Origin: Planctomycetota bacterium
Lineage (GTDB): Bacteria; Planctomycetota; UBA1135; GCA-002686595
DNA length: 51,651 nt
Assembly (NCBI GenBank): GCA_021413885.1
Contig: JAIOPM010000047.1
Coordinates: 1-51,651, forward strand
Reading direction: 5' to 3'
Under the pieces are notes generated by a model that was given only the letters and a program-made list of their open reading frames with translations, searched no databases and had not been told where the DNA came from. Position numbers and translations under genes: made by a program. Below are positions 43,922 through 51,651 of the stretch, piece after piece (within the stretch, counting starts at the first letter, position 1; each line of letters starts with the position of its first letter).

Positions 43922-44593
43922 TCAGCGGATCGGCGCTCCGGAGGCGCGAGCGAAAGCTCTCACAGGAAAAGAGCCCAGTCCGCGAACTTTCGCGGGCGTC
44001 GCGAAGAACCGGAAGTCGCCGTCCGGCAGCGCCGCGAGGCCGGTCAGGTGCTCGACGATCGGGATTCCGGCGGCGAGCAGGATCGAGTGCACCGGTCGCT
44101 CCAGGTCCGCGGTGTCGTCGATGTTGAGCGAGTCGATGCCGACCAACGCGACCCGGCCTTCGACCAGCCGCCGCGCGGCTCCCGCGGTGAGGAAAGGATG
44201 GCCGGTGAAGTACGCGTCGGTGCGCCAGTGCCGCGACCAACCGGTGTCGAAGAGCACGGCGCGGCCCGCGAGCTCGCGACCGTCGAGCACGTCGCGATCG
44301 AGCGAACGTCGGTCGCGTGCTCGGACCACGCAACCCGCGAGATCGGCGAGCCGTTCGAGCGGCAAGCCCGCGACGTCCGCTCCGTCCGCGTAGCGGTGGA
44401 ACGGCGCGTCGATGTACGTGCCGGTGTTGCCGACCATCTCGATCTTGCCGATGTGGAACTCGACGCCCGGCGCGTACTTGCCGCGCGTCGACTCGCGCGA
44501 CCAGAAGTCGCAGATCGACGGGACCGGGAGTCCGCGGTACGTCTCGAGGCCGTGCTCGATCGTGTGGGAGAGCTCGATCCAGCCGCCGCTCAC
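43922..44593 (-). CDS. cyclase-family (kynurenine formamidase-like) protein
   Basis: A 223-residue metal-dependent hydrolase fold. GTG 44593 overlaps the murD stop as GTGA. The family signature HxGTHxDxPxH reads NTGTYIDAPFH at residues 56-66: Asp62 and His66 are kept, but two metal-ligand His are Asn56 and Tyr60. This variant occurs in a subfamily I recall with NTGTY, so the change may be normal there. ELAGRAVLFDTGWSRHW and ALVGIDSLNIDD are other family strands. Substrate unknown; tryptophan catabolism is not suggested by neighbours. Confidence 0.78.
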   Translation of the reverse strand: MSGGWIELSHTIEHGLETYRGLPVPSICDFWSRESTRGKYAPGVEFHIGKIEMVGNTGTYIDAPFHRYADGADVAGLPLERLADLAGCVVRARDRRSLDRDVLDGRELAGRAVLFDTGWSRHWRTDAYFTGHPFLTAGAARRLVEGRVALVGIDSLNIDDTADLERPVHSILLAAGIPIVEHLTGLAALPDGDFRFFATPAKVRGLGSFPVRAFARASGAPIR

Positions 44594-45984
44594 GCGCTCA
44601 CCTCCTCGCGAAGCGGCAGCGCGGCGCGGAACGCGCGTGCGCGGTCCTTGAAGTTGCGGTAGGCGTCGAAACTGGCGCACGCCGGCGAGAAGAGGATCTC
44701 GTCGCCGTCGCGTGCGAGCTTCCACGCTTCGCGCACGGCGTCCTCGACCGTCGTTGCGACCGCGAACTCGACGCCGCCGCGTTCGAACGCGGGCGCGAGC
44801 TCGTTCCGCGAGCCGCCGAACAGCACCGCGCGACCACCGCGCGCGCGCAGTTCTTCGACGAGTTCCTCGAGCGGCAGCTCCTTCTTCTGTCCGCCGATCA
44901 AGACCACCAACGGCCGCGCGAGCGACCGCAGCACCGCAACCGTCGAATCCGGCGTCGTCGACACGCCGTTGTCCCACACGCGCTTGCCGCCGAAGACGCC
45001 GAGGTCTTCCTCGCGGTGTTCGAGGCCGACGAGCTCCGGAATCGCGGCCGCCAGCCGTTCGGGACTCGCGCCGAGCGCACGCGCGAGGCCGAGCGCCGCG
45101 AGCGTGTTCTCGCGCTGGTACGTGCCCGGCAAGCGCAGCTCTGCCACGCGTCCGAGCACTTCGTCGCCGCGTCGGAAGAGGCCGGCCTCGATCCGCAGCT
45201 CGTGCGCGCCGCCGCGGGTCGCGAAGTAGCGCCACGTCGCGCCGCGCGGAACGCTCCAACCGCCGACGCGCGGATCCTCGCCGTTCAACACCGACACGGT
45301 GCGTTCGTCGGCGAGCTCGAGGATGCGCCGCTTCGCCGCTTCGTACGCGTCGAGCGTTCCATGTCGTTCGAGGTGATCGGCGAGCACGTTGGTGCAGCAC
45401 AACGCCGCGACGTTCGGCGCCGAGCCCATGCGCTCGGGCAAGGCCTCGAGTTGGTACGACGAGATCTCGACGACCGCCACCGCTTCTTCGTCGAGCTCGT
45501 CGAGCGTCGCGAGCAACGACCGCCCGATGTTGCCGCCGAGTTCGACGGTGAAGCTGCACGCGCCGAGCAGTTTCGCCGTCGAATTCGAAGTCGAGCTCTT
45601 CCCCTGCGTCCCGGTCACCAACACGACCCGCGCGCGCGTCGCTTCGAGGAACAACACGAGCTCCGACGACACCGGCACGCCGGCGCGCCGCGCGGCGACG
45701 ACGAACTCGTTCGACGGCGGGACCGCCGGGTTGGCGATCACGAGATCGGCGTCGACGAAGTCGCGCACGCGGTGTTCGCCGAGCACGAGCTCGACGTCGA
45801 GATCCGCAAGCCGCGCGAGCGATTCCGCGAGCTTCTCCCTCGGCCGCAGATCGGTGACCGTCACGCGCGCGCCGCGCCCGACGAGGTGACGCGTCACTTC
45901 GAGCCCTCCGCCGAACAGCCCGAGGCCCATCACCGTCGCGCGCTTGCCCGCGAGCTCGCGGCGCGTTCCGCCCCGCGCGTTCAT
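44590..45984 (-). CDS. murD: UDP-N-acetylmuramoyl-L-alanine--glutamate ligase, divergent MurD
   Basis: A 464-residue Mur ligase starting at ATG 45984 (ATGA overlap with the PEGA gene). The N-terminal UDP-binding domain has VMGLGLFGGGLEV; the ATP loop is GTQGKSSTS where GTNGKTTT is usual; LCCTNVLADHLERHGT and FSPACASFDAYRNFKDRARAF are classic MurD signatures. The substrate loop usually DSKATN reads DNGVSTTPDST, so its Lys is missing. It adds glutamate to the peptidoglycan precursor; the altered loop could affect acceptor or amino-acid choice. No other mur or division gene is adjacent. Confidence 0.85.
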   Translation of the reverse strand: MNARGGTRRELAGKRATVMGLGLFGGGLEVTRHLVGRGARVTVTDLRPREKLAESLARLADLDVELVLGEHRVRDFVDADLVIANPAVPPSNEFVVAARRAGVPVSSELVLFLEATRARVVLVTGTQGKSSTSNSTAKLLGACSFTVELGGNIGRSLLATLDELDEEAVAVVEISSYQLEALPERMGSAPNVAALCCTNVLADHLERHGTLDAYEAAKRRILELADERTVSVLNGEDPRVGGWSVPRGATWRYFATRGGAHELRIEAGLFRRGDEVLGRVAELRLPGTYQRENTLAALGLARALGASPERLAAAIPELVGLEHREEDLGVFGGKRVWDNGVSTTPDSTVAVLRSLARPLVVLIGGQKKELPLEELVEELRARGGRAVLFGGSRNELAPAFERGGVEFAVATTVEDAVREAWKLARDGDEILFSPACASFDAYRNFKDRARAFRAALPLREEVSA

Positions 45985-46493
45985 CGACGTAGCGGCGGCT
46001 TGAGCTCGGCGGGCTTCGGCTCCGCGCGCTTCGGACCTTCCGGCCCGGCGCGGCGCAGCACCTCGGCGCGCGACAGGACGTCCGCGAGGTCGGGCGACGC
46101 GATCGAGCCCGCGCCCGGCACCAACGTCGCTTCGTAGTGCTGCACGTCGTGCCAACCGATCGGGATCAACACCTCGGTGAGGAAGTCGAGCGGGAAGGTC
46201 GCGTACCAAGGCGGGTCGAGCTCGAAGAGCTCCGAATGCGTGACGAACCCGGGCTTGTAGAGCGTGATCCGTCGCGTCCCGTAGTCCTTGAACGGCACGT
46301 GCACCGGCGTCGTGCCGACGACCACGTCGTCGAGGCGCACTTCGGCGCCCGCAGGATTCGATTGGATGTCGAGCTCGCGCGTCGCGCGGCAAGCGGCGAG
46401 GCCGCCGATGCAGACGAGGCTCGCGAGCAGGTTCCCGTGCCGACGCCGGCATTGCGGGGCGCGACCGCGTTTCGACGTCGAGACTGCTGCCAT
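45981..46493 (-). CDS. PEGA-domain lipoprotein
   Basis: A 170-residue protein. ATG 46493 is chosen because it precedes a lipoprotein signal (LLASLVCIGGLAAC, Cys35 lipidated). The PEGA domain (LDIQSNPAGAEVRLDDVVVGTTPVHVPFKDYGTRR shortened here) is a small surface-associated beta fold with the NPxGAxVxxD and GxTP marks. An aromatic segment (PPWYATFPLDF, IPIGWHDVQHYEA) and a charged Pro/Lys tail follow. Function is unknown; such proteins are often on the outer membrane. It is divergent from the sulfatase genes across 137 bases. Confidence 0.8.
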   Translation of the reverse strand: MAAVSTSKRGRAPQCRRRHGNLLASLVCIGGLAACRATRELDIQSNPAGAEVRLDDVVVGTTPVHVPFKDYGTRRITLYKPGFVTHSELFELDPPWYATFPLDFLTEVLIPIGWHDVQHYEATLVPGAGSIASPDLADVLSRAEVLRRAGPEGPKRAEPKPAELKPPLRR

Positions 46494-46630
46494 GGTCGCT
46501 CTGGAACTCGTTCGAATCCTACGCACGCTCGGGGTCGATTCCAAGGTCGCGCGGGACGCGGGGTTGGCGTCGCTCGTTCGCAGGAGCACAATGCGACGCC
46601 GGACGCGCGGCTCGCGCCGTCCAGCCGCGC

Positions 46631-48578
46631 TTGTCGTCGGAGAGTCCCCGTCCGTTGTCGTCCTCGAGTCCGGGCCCGCGCGCTTCCGCGGTGCTCCTGG
46701 TATGGCTCTGCAACGTCGGCATCGGGACCGTGATCGGCGCCGCGTACTTGCGGCACTTGCCGGCGAACGAGTCGGTGCGCCTCTGGATCTTCGCGCACTT
46801 CGGGTTGGTGTCGACGATCGTGACTCTTACCGCGATCGGCGCGGCGATTTGCCTCGTGCTCGCGCGGACGATCCGCGGCGAGCGCGCGTTCCTCGCCGCG
46901 CAGTCGGCGGTGTGGATGTTCTTCCACATCGCGCTCTACACCGACACGTGCATCTACAAGCTCTTCCACTACCACTTCAACGGCTCGGCGTGGAACCTCT
47001 TGACCGCGCGCGGCTCGACCGATTCGTACCGTTTGGGCCCGAGCGTCTGGATCGTCGCGTTCAGCCTCGCGGGGTTGCTGTTCGCGGGTGAGTGGGCGCT
47101 CGGTCGCTTCGCCGATCGTCGCGTGCGCCACGCGCGCGAGAACGGTCGTCCGGTCGCGTGGAAGCCGGCGAGCGTCTGGTTCCTCCTGTTCGCGGTGCCG
47201 ATCTTCGTCGAGAAGTCGATCTACGCGAGCGCCGGCCTGACGCTCGATCGCGAAGTGCAGCAGACCAGCGGCATCTTCCCCGCGTACCCGCGCATCAGCG
47301 TCGAGCTCTTCCTGCCGAACGAATGGCGTTCGAAATTGCCGCAGGGCGCCGAGTACACGCTGCGCGATGAAGCGTCGATGCTCGACTATCCGCACGCGCG
47401 GCCGCAGTTCGCCGCCGACGGACCGCGGCCGAACATCCTGCTCGTCGTGATCGATTCGTGGCGGCAAGACATGCTCGCCGAAGACGTCACGCCGGGACTG
47501 TGGAAGTTCGCGCGCGAGACGCGGCGCTTCGACGATCACGTGAGCGGCGGCAACGCGACGCGCTTCGGCTTGTTCTCCTTGTTCTACGGCCTGCACGGTT
47601 CGTATTGGTGGCCGGTGCTCGCCGCCGCGCGTCCGCCGGTGCTCTTCGACGAACTCGAAGGGCTCGGCTACGACCTGCGCGTCTTCTCCAGCGCGACGAT
47701 GGACTACCCCGAGTTCCGCCAGTCGGCGTTCTCGCGCATGGGCGAGCGCGTGATCGACGAGTTCGGGACGCAAGCTCCGCACGAGCGCGACACGCGGCTC
47801 GCAGAGAAGTTGATCGCGTGGTGGAACGAACGCCGCGACGCGCACGACGAACGTCCTTTCTTCGCGTTCGCGTTGCTCGACTCGCCGCACCAGATCTACG
47901 ACTTCCCCGACGATGCGACGCCGTTCGAGCCGTTCGCACCGGAGCTCGACTACGTCGAGATGGCGGGGTCGACGGATCCGGAGCTCGTGCTGCGCGTCAA
48001 GAACCGCTACCGCAACGCCGTCCACCACGCGGACCACGTCGCGACGACGATCCTCGACGCGTTGCGCGCCGGCGACGATTGGAAGAACACCGTCGTGATC
48101 GTCACCGGCGACCACGGCGAGGAGTTCGCCGAGCACGGTCACTGGGGCCACACGTCGAACTTCGCGCCCGAGCAGACGCGCGTGCCTTTCCTGATGCGCG
48201 GGCCGGGCATCGCCGCGGGCGTCGAAGCGCGGCCGACTTCGCACTTGGACGTCGCGCCGACGTTGCTCGAGCTGCTCGGCGCGGATCCGCGCGCGCGCGA
48301 GCTGGTGCCTCGGCGTCAACCTGCTCACGCCGCCGAGCAAGCGCGTGCGCACGGTCGCGGCGTGGGAGGATCTCGGCGTGTGGACCGACAGCGCGATCTT
48401 CCGTCTGCCGATGTCGCCCGACCTCGCGTTCCGCACCGCGGCGTACGGCTACGACTGGCGCTTGCTCGACGATCAATCCGCCGCGTTCCGCACCGAAGCC
48501 GCCGCGCTCTCCGCGGTCAGCGCCGAGTGCGTGCGTTTCCTCGCGCCGGTCCCGACGATCGCCCATGTCGAGCGTTGA
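46631..48578 (+). CDS. YejM-like membrane sulfatase, frameshifted near its end
   Basis: Starts at TTG 46631 (LSSESP, aligned with MSSVDP of the next gene). Five N-terminal helices and HYHFNGSAWNLL resemble YejM/PbgA inner-membrane proteins; the C-terminal alkaline-phosphatase-fold domain has the metal Asp in LLVVIDSW, nucleophile T310 in GGNATRFGLFSLFYG and TGDHGEEF. After LLELLGADPRARE the frame turns into arginine-rich nonsense; the frame ending at 48578 continues with GVNLLTPPSKRV and YGYDWRLL, matching its paralog. Adding one CG to the (CG)6 run at 48288-48299 restores a 649-residue protein overlapping the next gene by 14 bases. Likely a lipid/glycan transferase or PbgA-type sensor. Confidence 0.82.
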
Positions 48579-50442
48579 CCCGCGGACCCGTTCGCGCGCG
48601 GCGACGCTCGCACTGTGGTTGGTCAACCTCGCGGTCGCGAGCGTGATCTCGCGCGCCTACCTCGACCACGCGCCCGAACGCACGGGCTTCGTCGTCAGCG
48701 CCTTCGTCGCGGCGGCGTTGGTCTCGACGCTCGTGCTGTTGACCGCGCCGCTCGCGTTGACGTTCCTCGCGTGCGCCGGGCTCTTCGCCGAATCGCGCGC
48801 GTTCGCGTGGATCCAAGCGACCGCGTGGTCGACGGTGCTCTTCCTCGTCTACGCCGACACGCGCATCTACGCGATCTTCCGCTACCACTTCAACGGCATG
48901 GTGTGGAACCTCATGACCACGCCGGGCGGCGAGGACGCGTTCGAGCTGACTCCCGCCGAACTCGTGTGGCCGCTCGCGGCGTGGGCGACGTGGCTCGTGG
49001 TCCAAGTCGCGTTGCTCGCGCTCTTCCGCGGCAATGAGCGGCGCGTCGGCGCGCGCCGCGTGCGGCCGGGCTGGATCGCGGCCGCGGTGCTCGTGCCGCT
49101 CGTGCTCGTCGACAAGACGATGTACGCGCGCGCCGATCTCGTGCGCGATCGCGACATCACCGTCTTCGCGCGCGTGTTCCCGTTCTACGCGCCGATCACC
49201 GTCAAGAAGATCGCGCGCAAGTGGTTCGGCCTGAAGCTCGAGGACCTGCCGAAGGTCGAACTCGGCGCCGCAAGTCGCCTGCTGCGCTATCCGCTGGTCG
49301 CGCCGACGCTCGATCCCGCGGGCGCGCGGCCGAACATCCTCGTCGTGATGATCGACTCGTTGCGCTCCGACGCGCTCGACCCGAAGCGCATGCCGAACCT
49401 CGTGCATTTCGCCGAGGGCGGGCGCGTGTTCGCCGAGCACGCGAGCGGCGGCAACGCGACGCGCTTCGGCGTCTTCTCGTTGGTCTACGGCATTCCCGGT
49501 TCGTACTGGGATCCAGTCTACGAGGAGAACTGTCCGCCGGTGTTGGTCACCGAGCTCGGGCGAGCCGGTTACGACCTGCGCGTGATCTCGTCGGTGTCGA
49601 TGGAGTATCCCGAGTTCCGTTCGACCGCGTGGGTCTCGATGGAGGATCGCGTCGAAGACCAATTCAAGGCGAAGGAGTCGTGGCAGTGCGACGCGGCCGT
49701 CGCGAAACGCATCGATGCGTGGCTCGGCGAGCGCGCGACCTCGCCCTCGCCGTTCTTCGCCTTCGTGCTCTTGAACACGCCGCACCAGCGCTACTCGTTC
49801 GATCCCGCCGACGCGCCGTTCCAACCGTACGCGATCGACCTCGACTACCTCGCGGTCGCCGGCGACACCGACCTGAACGCGCGCGAGCTCGTCCGCAACC
49901 GCTACTGGAACGCGGTGCACTACTCGGACCGGATGTTGGGCGAGCTCTTCGCGACGCTCGAGCGCCGCGGCCTCGCGAGCAACACGGTCGTCGTCGTCAC
50001 CGGCGACCACGGCGAGGAGTTCTGGGAGAACGGCTACTTCGGGCACACGTCGAACTTCTCGCCCGCGCAGGCCCACGTCACGTTCGTGATGCGCGGTCCG
50101 GGGATTCCGATCGGCGTCGAGCACCGACCGACCTCGCACTTGGACCTCGCGCCGACGCTGCTCGAGATGCTCGGCGCGCGCGTCGAGGACCGCGCGAACT
50201 ACTCGAGCGGCGTCAATTTGCTCGATCCGCCGACGTCGCGCTCGCGCGTGATCGCCGGCTGGAAGGAAGTCGCGATCTGGGTCGACGGCGGCGCGATCTA
50301 CGTCCCGCTCGAGGGCTACCGCGGCGCGGCCGAGGCGTACGGCTACGACTGGAAGCCGCTCCGGGACGGCGACGCGTTCCTGGCCGCCCACGCGGACGCG
50401 ACCTCGGCGTTGGCGCGCGAGTGTCGGCGGTTCCTGCGCTGA
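48565..50442 (+). CDS. YejM-like membrane sulfatase, intact paralog
   Basis: A 625-residue inner-membrane protein with about five N-terminal helices (LWLVNLAVASVISRAYL, FVVSAFVAAALVSTLVLL, LAFLACAGLF-like, STVLFLVYADTRIY, WPLAAWATWLVVQVALL) and HYHFNGMVWNLM in the loop, as in YejM/PbgA. The periplasmic domain has D264 in VVMIDSLRSD, nucleophile T299 in GGNATRFGVFSL, PHQRYSFDP and TGDHGEEFWENGYFGHTS, so the hydrolase site looks intact. Relatives transfer or hydrolyse phospho-groups on lipids, or regulate LPS synthesis. Together with its upstream paralog and the glycosyltransferase gene it suggests envelope modification. Confidence 0.85.
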   Translation: MSSVDPRTRSRAATLALWLVNLAVASVISRAYLDHAPERTGFVVSAFVAAALVSTLVLLTAPLALTFLACAGLFAESRAFAWIQATAWSTVLFLVYADTRIYAIFRYHFNGMVWNLMTTPGGEDAFELTPAELVWPLAAWATWLVVQVALLALFRGNERRVGARRVRPGWIAAAVLVPLVLVDKTMYARADLVRDRDITVFARVFPFYAPITVKKIARKWFGLKLEDLPKVELGAASRLLRYPLVAPTLDPAGARPNILVVMIDSLRSDALDPKRMPNLVHFAEGGRVFAEHASGGNATRFGVFSLVYGIPGSYWDPVYEENCPPVLVTELGRAGYDLRVISSVSMEYPEFRSTAWVSMEDRVEDQFKAKESWQCDAAVAKRIDAWLGERATSPSPFFAFVLLNTPHQRYSFDPADAPFQPYAIDLDYLAVAGDTDLNARELVRNRYWNAVHYSDRMLGELFATLERRGLASNTVVVVTGDHGEEFWENGYFGHTSNFSPAQAHVTFVMRGPGIPIGVEHRPTSHLDLAPTLLEMLGARVEDRANYSSGVNLLDPPTSRSRVIAGWKEVAIWVDGGAIYVPLEGYRGAAEAYGYDWKPLRDGDAFLAAHADATSALARECRRFLR

Positions 50443-50563
50443 TCCGGTCTCAGGCCTGAACCGAGCGCGTCAAGGGAACTCCTTTCCCGGTCGATGAACG
50501 CGGTCCGGGTTCCTCGCCGTGGGGCGGGGCCCGTCCGTCTTCGGCGTCCGCTTGGAGCTCCCC

Positions 50564-51651
50564 ATGTCCGTCGATCCGTCCGTCGAGAAGCCGCGGTTGT
50601 CGGTGGTGGTGCCGACGTTCGGGCGGCCCGAGCGGATCGAAGCGTTGCTCGCGTGCCTCGATCGTCAGACGCTCGCGCCGGAACGCTTCGAGGTGATCCT
50701 GGTCGACGACGGCACGCCCGAACCGATCGTCGTCGACGCGTCGGCGCATCGCTTCCGACTCGAAGTCCTCCGTCAAGCGAACGCCGGTCCGGGCGCCGCG
50801 CGCAACCGCGGCGTCGAGCATGCGCGCGCCGAGCTCGTGATCTTCCTGAACGACGACGCGGTGCCCGCGCCGGACGCTGCGCACCGCGAGGCCGGGACGA
50901 AAGACGTCGCCGTGCTCGGCACGTTCACGTTCACGCGCGAGTCGCTCGTCGAACCGTTCACGCAGTTGTGCGCGGACTCCACGCTGCTCTTCGACTTCGT
51001 CAACCTGCGCGACCGCAAGCTCCATCCGTGGCAGTTCTTCTGGACGTGCAACATCAGCTTGAGGAAGAGCACGTTCGACGCGGTCGGCGGCTTCGATCCG
51101 GGCTTCCGCGAAGCGATCGTCGAGGACGTCGAGCTCGGCTATCGACTGGCGAAGCGCGGTCTCCAAGTCCTCTTCCGCGCCGACGCGCGCTGCGATCACG
51201 CGCACGCGATCACGATCGAAGGCTACTTCAAACGCGCGGTGCGCCTCGGCGTCAACCTCGCGCGCATGGCGAAGAAACACGCCGATCCGACGATCCTTTG
51301 GTTGCCGAGCGGCGTGCAGTTGAATCGCTCGTACCTGCTCTCCGCGCAGATGACGGTCGAGGCCTACCACGACGCCGCGGAGAAGTTCGTCGAGACCACG
51401 CGCCGTTGGGCCGAGTCGCGTCGCGGACAGACGGTGACCAAGGACGAGCGCGAGCGCATCGCGAAGTTGACGCGTCAGCTCTCCCAGATCCCGTTCCTGC
51501 GCGGCGTGTTGCTCGAGCTCACCGGCACCGATCCTGGCCTCGCGCTGCGCGGGACGGCGCGCGCGAAGGAGCTCGTCTCGATCGTCGCGTGTTCGTACGA
51601 CGCGCTCGCGAAGACCAAGAACTGCGTCGAGTCGTTGCGCCGCACGCTCGA
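50564..51651 (+). CDS. GT2 glycosyltransferase, tandem domains, 3' end outside window
   Basis: A frame open from ATG 50564 to the last base with no stop. The first domain (about residues 10-300) is GT-A family 2: LSVVVPTFGRPERIEALL, VILVDDGTPEP, NAGPGAARNRGVEHA, metal-site FLNDDAVPAP, NISLRKSTFDAVGGFDPGF and EDVELGYRLAKRG. A helical linker follows, then LVSIVACSYDALAKTKNCVESL near 51570 begins a second GT2 domain. Tandem GT2 proteins build repeating cell-surface glycans using NDP-sugars. It is 121 bases downstream of the sulfatase gene; a 10-bp palindrome TCAGGCCTGA at 50450-50459 lies between. Confidence 0.88.
   Translation, partial: MSVDPSVEKPRLSVVVPTFGRPERIEALLACLDRQTLAPERFEVILVDDGTPEPIVVDASAHRFRLEVLRQANAGPGAARNRGVEHARAELVIFLNDDAVPAPDAAHREAGTKDVAVLGTFTFTRESLVEPFTQLCADSTLLFDFVNLRDRKLHPWQFFWTCNISLRKSTFDAVGGFDPGFREAIVEDVELGYRLAKRGLQVLFRADARCDHAHAITIEGYFKRAVRLGVNLARMAKKHADPTILWLPSGVQLNRSYLLSAQMTVEAYHDAAEKFVETTRRWAESRRGQTVTKDERERIAKLTRQLSQIPFLRGVLLELTGTDPGLALRGTARAKELVSIVACSYDALAKTKNCVESLRRTL

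Noticed and set aside
50450..50459. TCAGGCCTGA palindrome as a terminator after the second sulfatase
   Set aside because: It has no loop and only five pairs per arm, and no T-run follows; it is too weak to call.

Overview
This is a GC-rich, densely coded bacterial chromosome segment of about 51.7 kb. I see no rRNA, tRNA, CRISPR array, insertion sequence or phage gene. It is most likely from the Planctomycetota, with moderate confidence. The evidence is a secreted FG-GAP propeller protein with a C-terminal Cys-bearing domain of the kind I associate with Poly30/Pla163-like planctomycetes, YejM-like sulfatases, a ClpC/McsA pair, small zinc-ribbon and membrane proteins of planctomycete style, and very frequent GTG starts. 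No taxonomic marker gene is present, so this is inference.

Layout. 1-4482 (+): two related small proteins (the first cut by the window edge), a secreted seven-bladed FG-GAP protein and a GNAT acetyltransferase. 4490-13276 (-): a tightly coupled run glgA-like, ROK sugar kinase, ABC ATPase, ABC permease, glcD, glcE, glcF, linking glycogen/glucose genes with glycolate oxidation. 13566-17463: an M48 lipoprotein protease (-), a cyclodeaminase and gpmA (+), then a B12-binding radical SAM protein and a small membrane protein (-). 17657-20404 (+): a large exported protein of unknown function.

20414-31382 holds the most interesting locus. Two divergent gene runs face each other across a 220-bp control region. 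The left arm (-) encodes an MMPL/RND exporter, a geranylgeranyl-reductase-family flavoprotein, a degenerate YceI-like protein, and a histidine kinase with an NtrC-type sigma-54 activator. The right arm (+) encodes a membrane-anchored YceI protein, a small lipoprotein, a UbiG-like methyltransferase, an ICMT-type membrane methyltransferase and a type III polyketide synthase. PKS, flavoprotein and ICMT methyltransferase together match the logic of the known SrsABC (Streptomyces) and BpsAB (Bacillus) alkylresorcinol/alkylpyrone pathways. Here they are joined to periplasmic lipid carriers, an exporter and a dedicated two-component system. The control region has -24/-12-like elements facing both ways and a dyad between them. 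I infer a regulated pathway that makes and exports a long-chain phenolic or quinone lipid.

31379-36565 (-) is an isc iron-sulfur operon, iscR-iscS-iscU-iscA-hscB-hscA-iscX, complete except that no ferredoxin gene lies between hscA and iscX. 36819-40315 holds a zinc-ribbon protein, a YbgC-type thioesterase, two membrane proteins, dprA and a frameshifted exported HEAT-like protein. 40442-46493 (-) holds clpC (with a strong terminator), mcsA, a cyclase-family hydrolase, a divergent murD and a PEGA lipoprotein. 46631-51651 (+) holds two tandem YejM-like sulfatases, the first with a frameshift in a CG run, and a tandem-domain GT2 glycosyltransferase cut by the window end, suggesting surface envelope glycan or lipid modification.

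Two genome-wide habits stand out. Most operon junctions are four-base stop/start overlaps, GTGA far more often than ATGA. Two convergent gene pairs share one CTAG palindrome as the stop codon on both strands.
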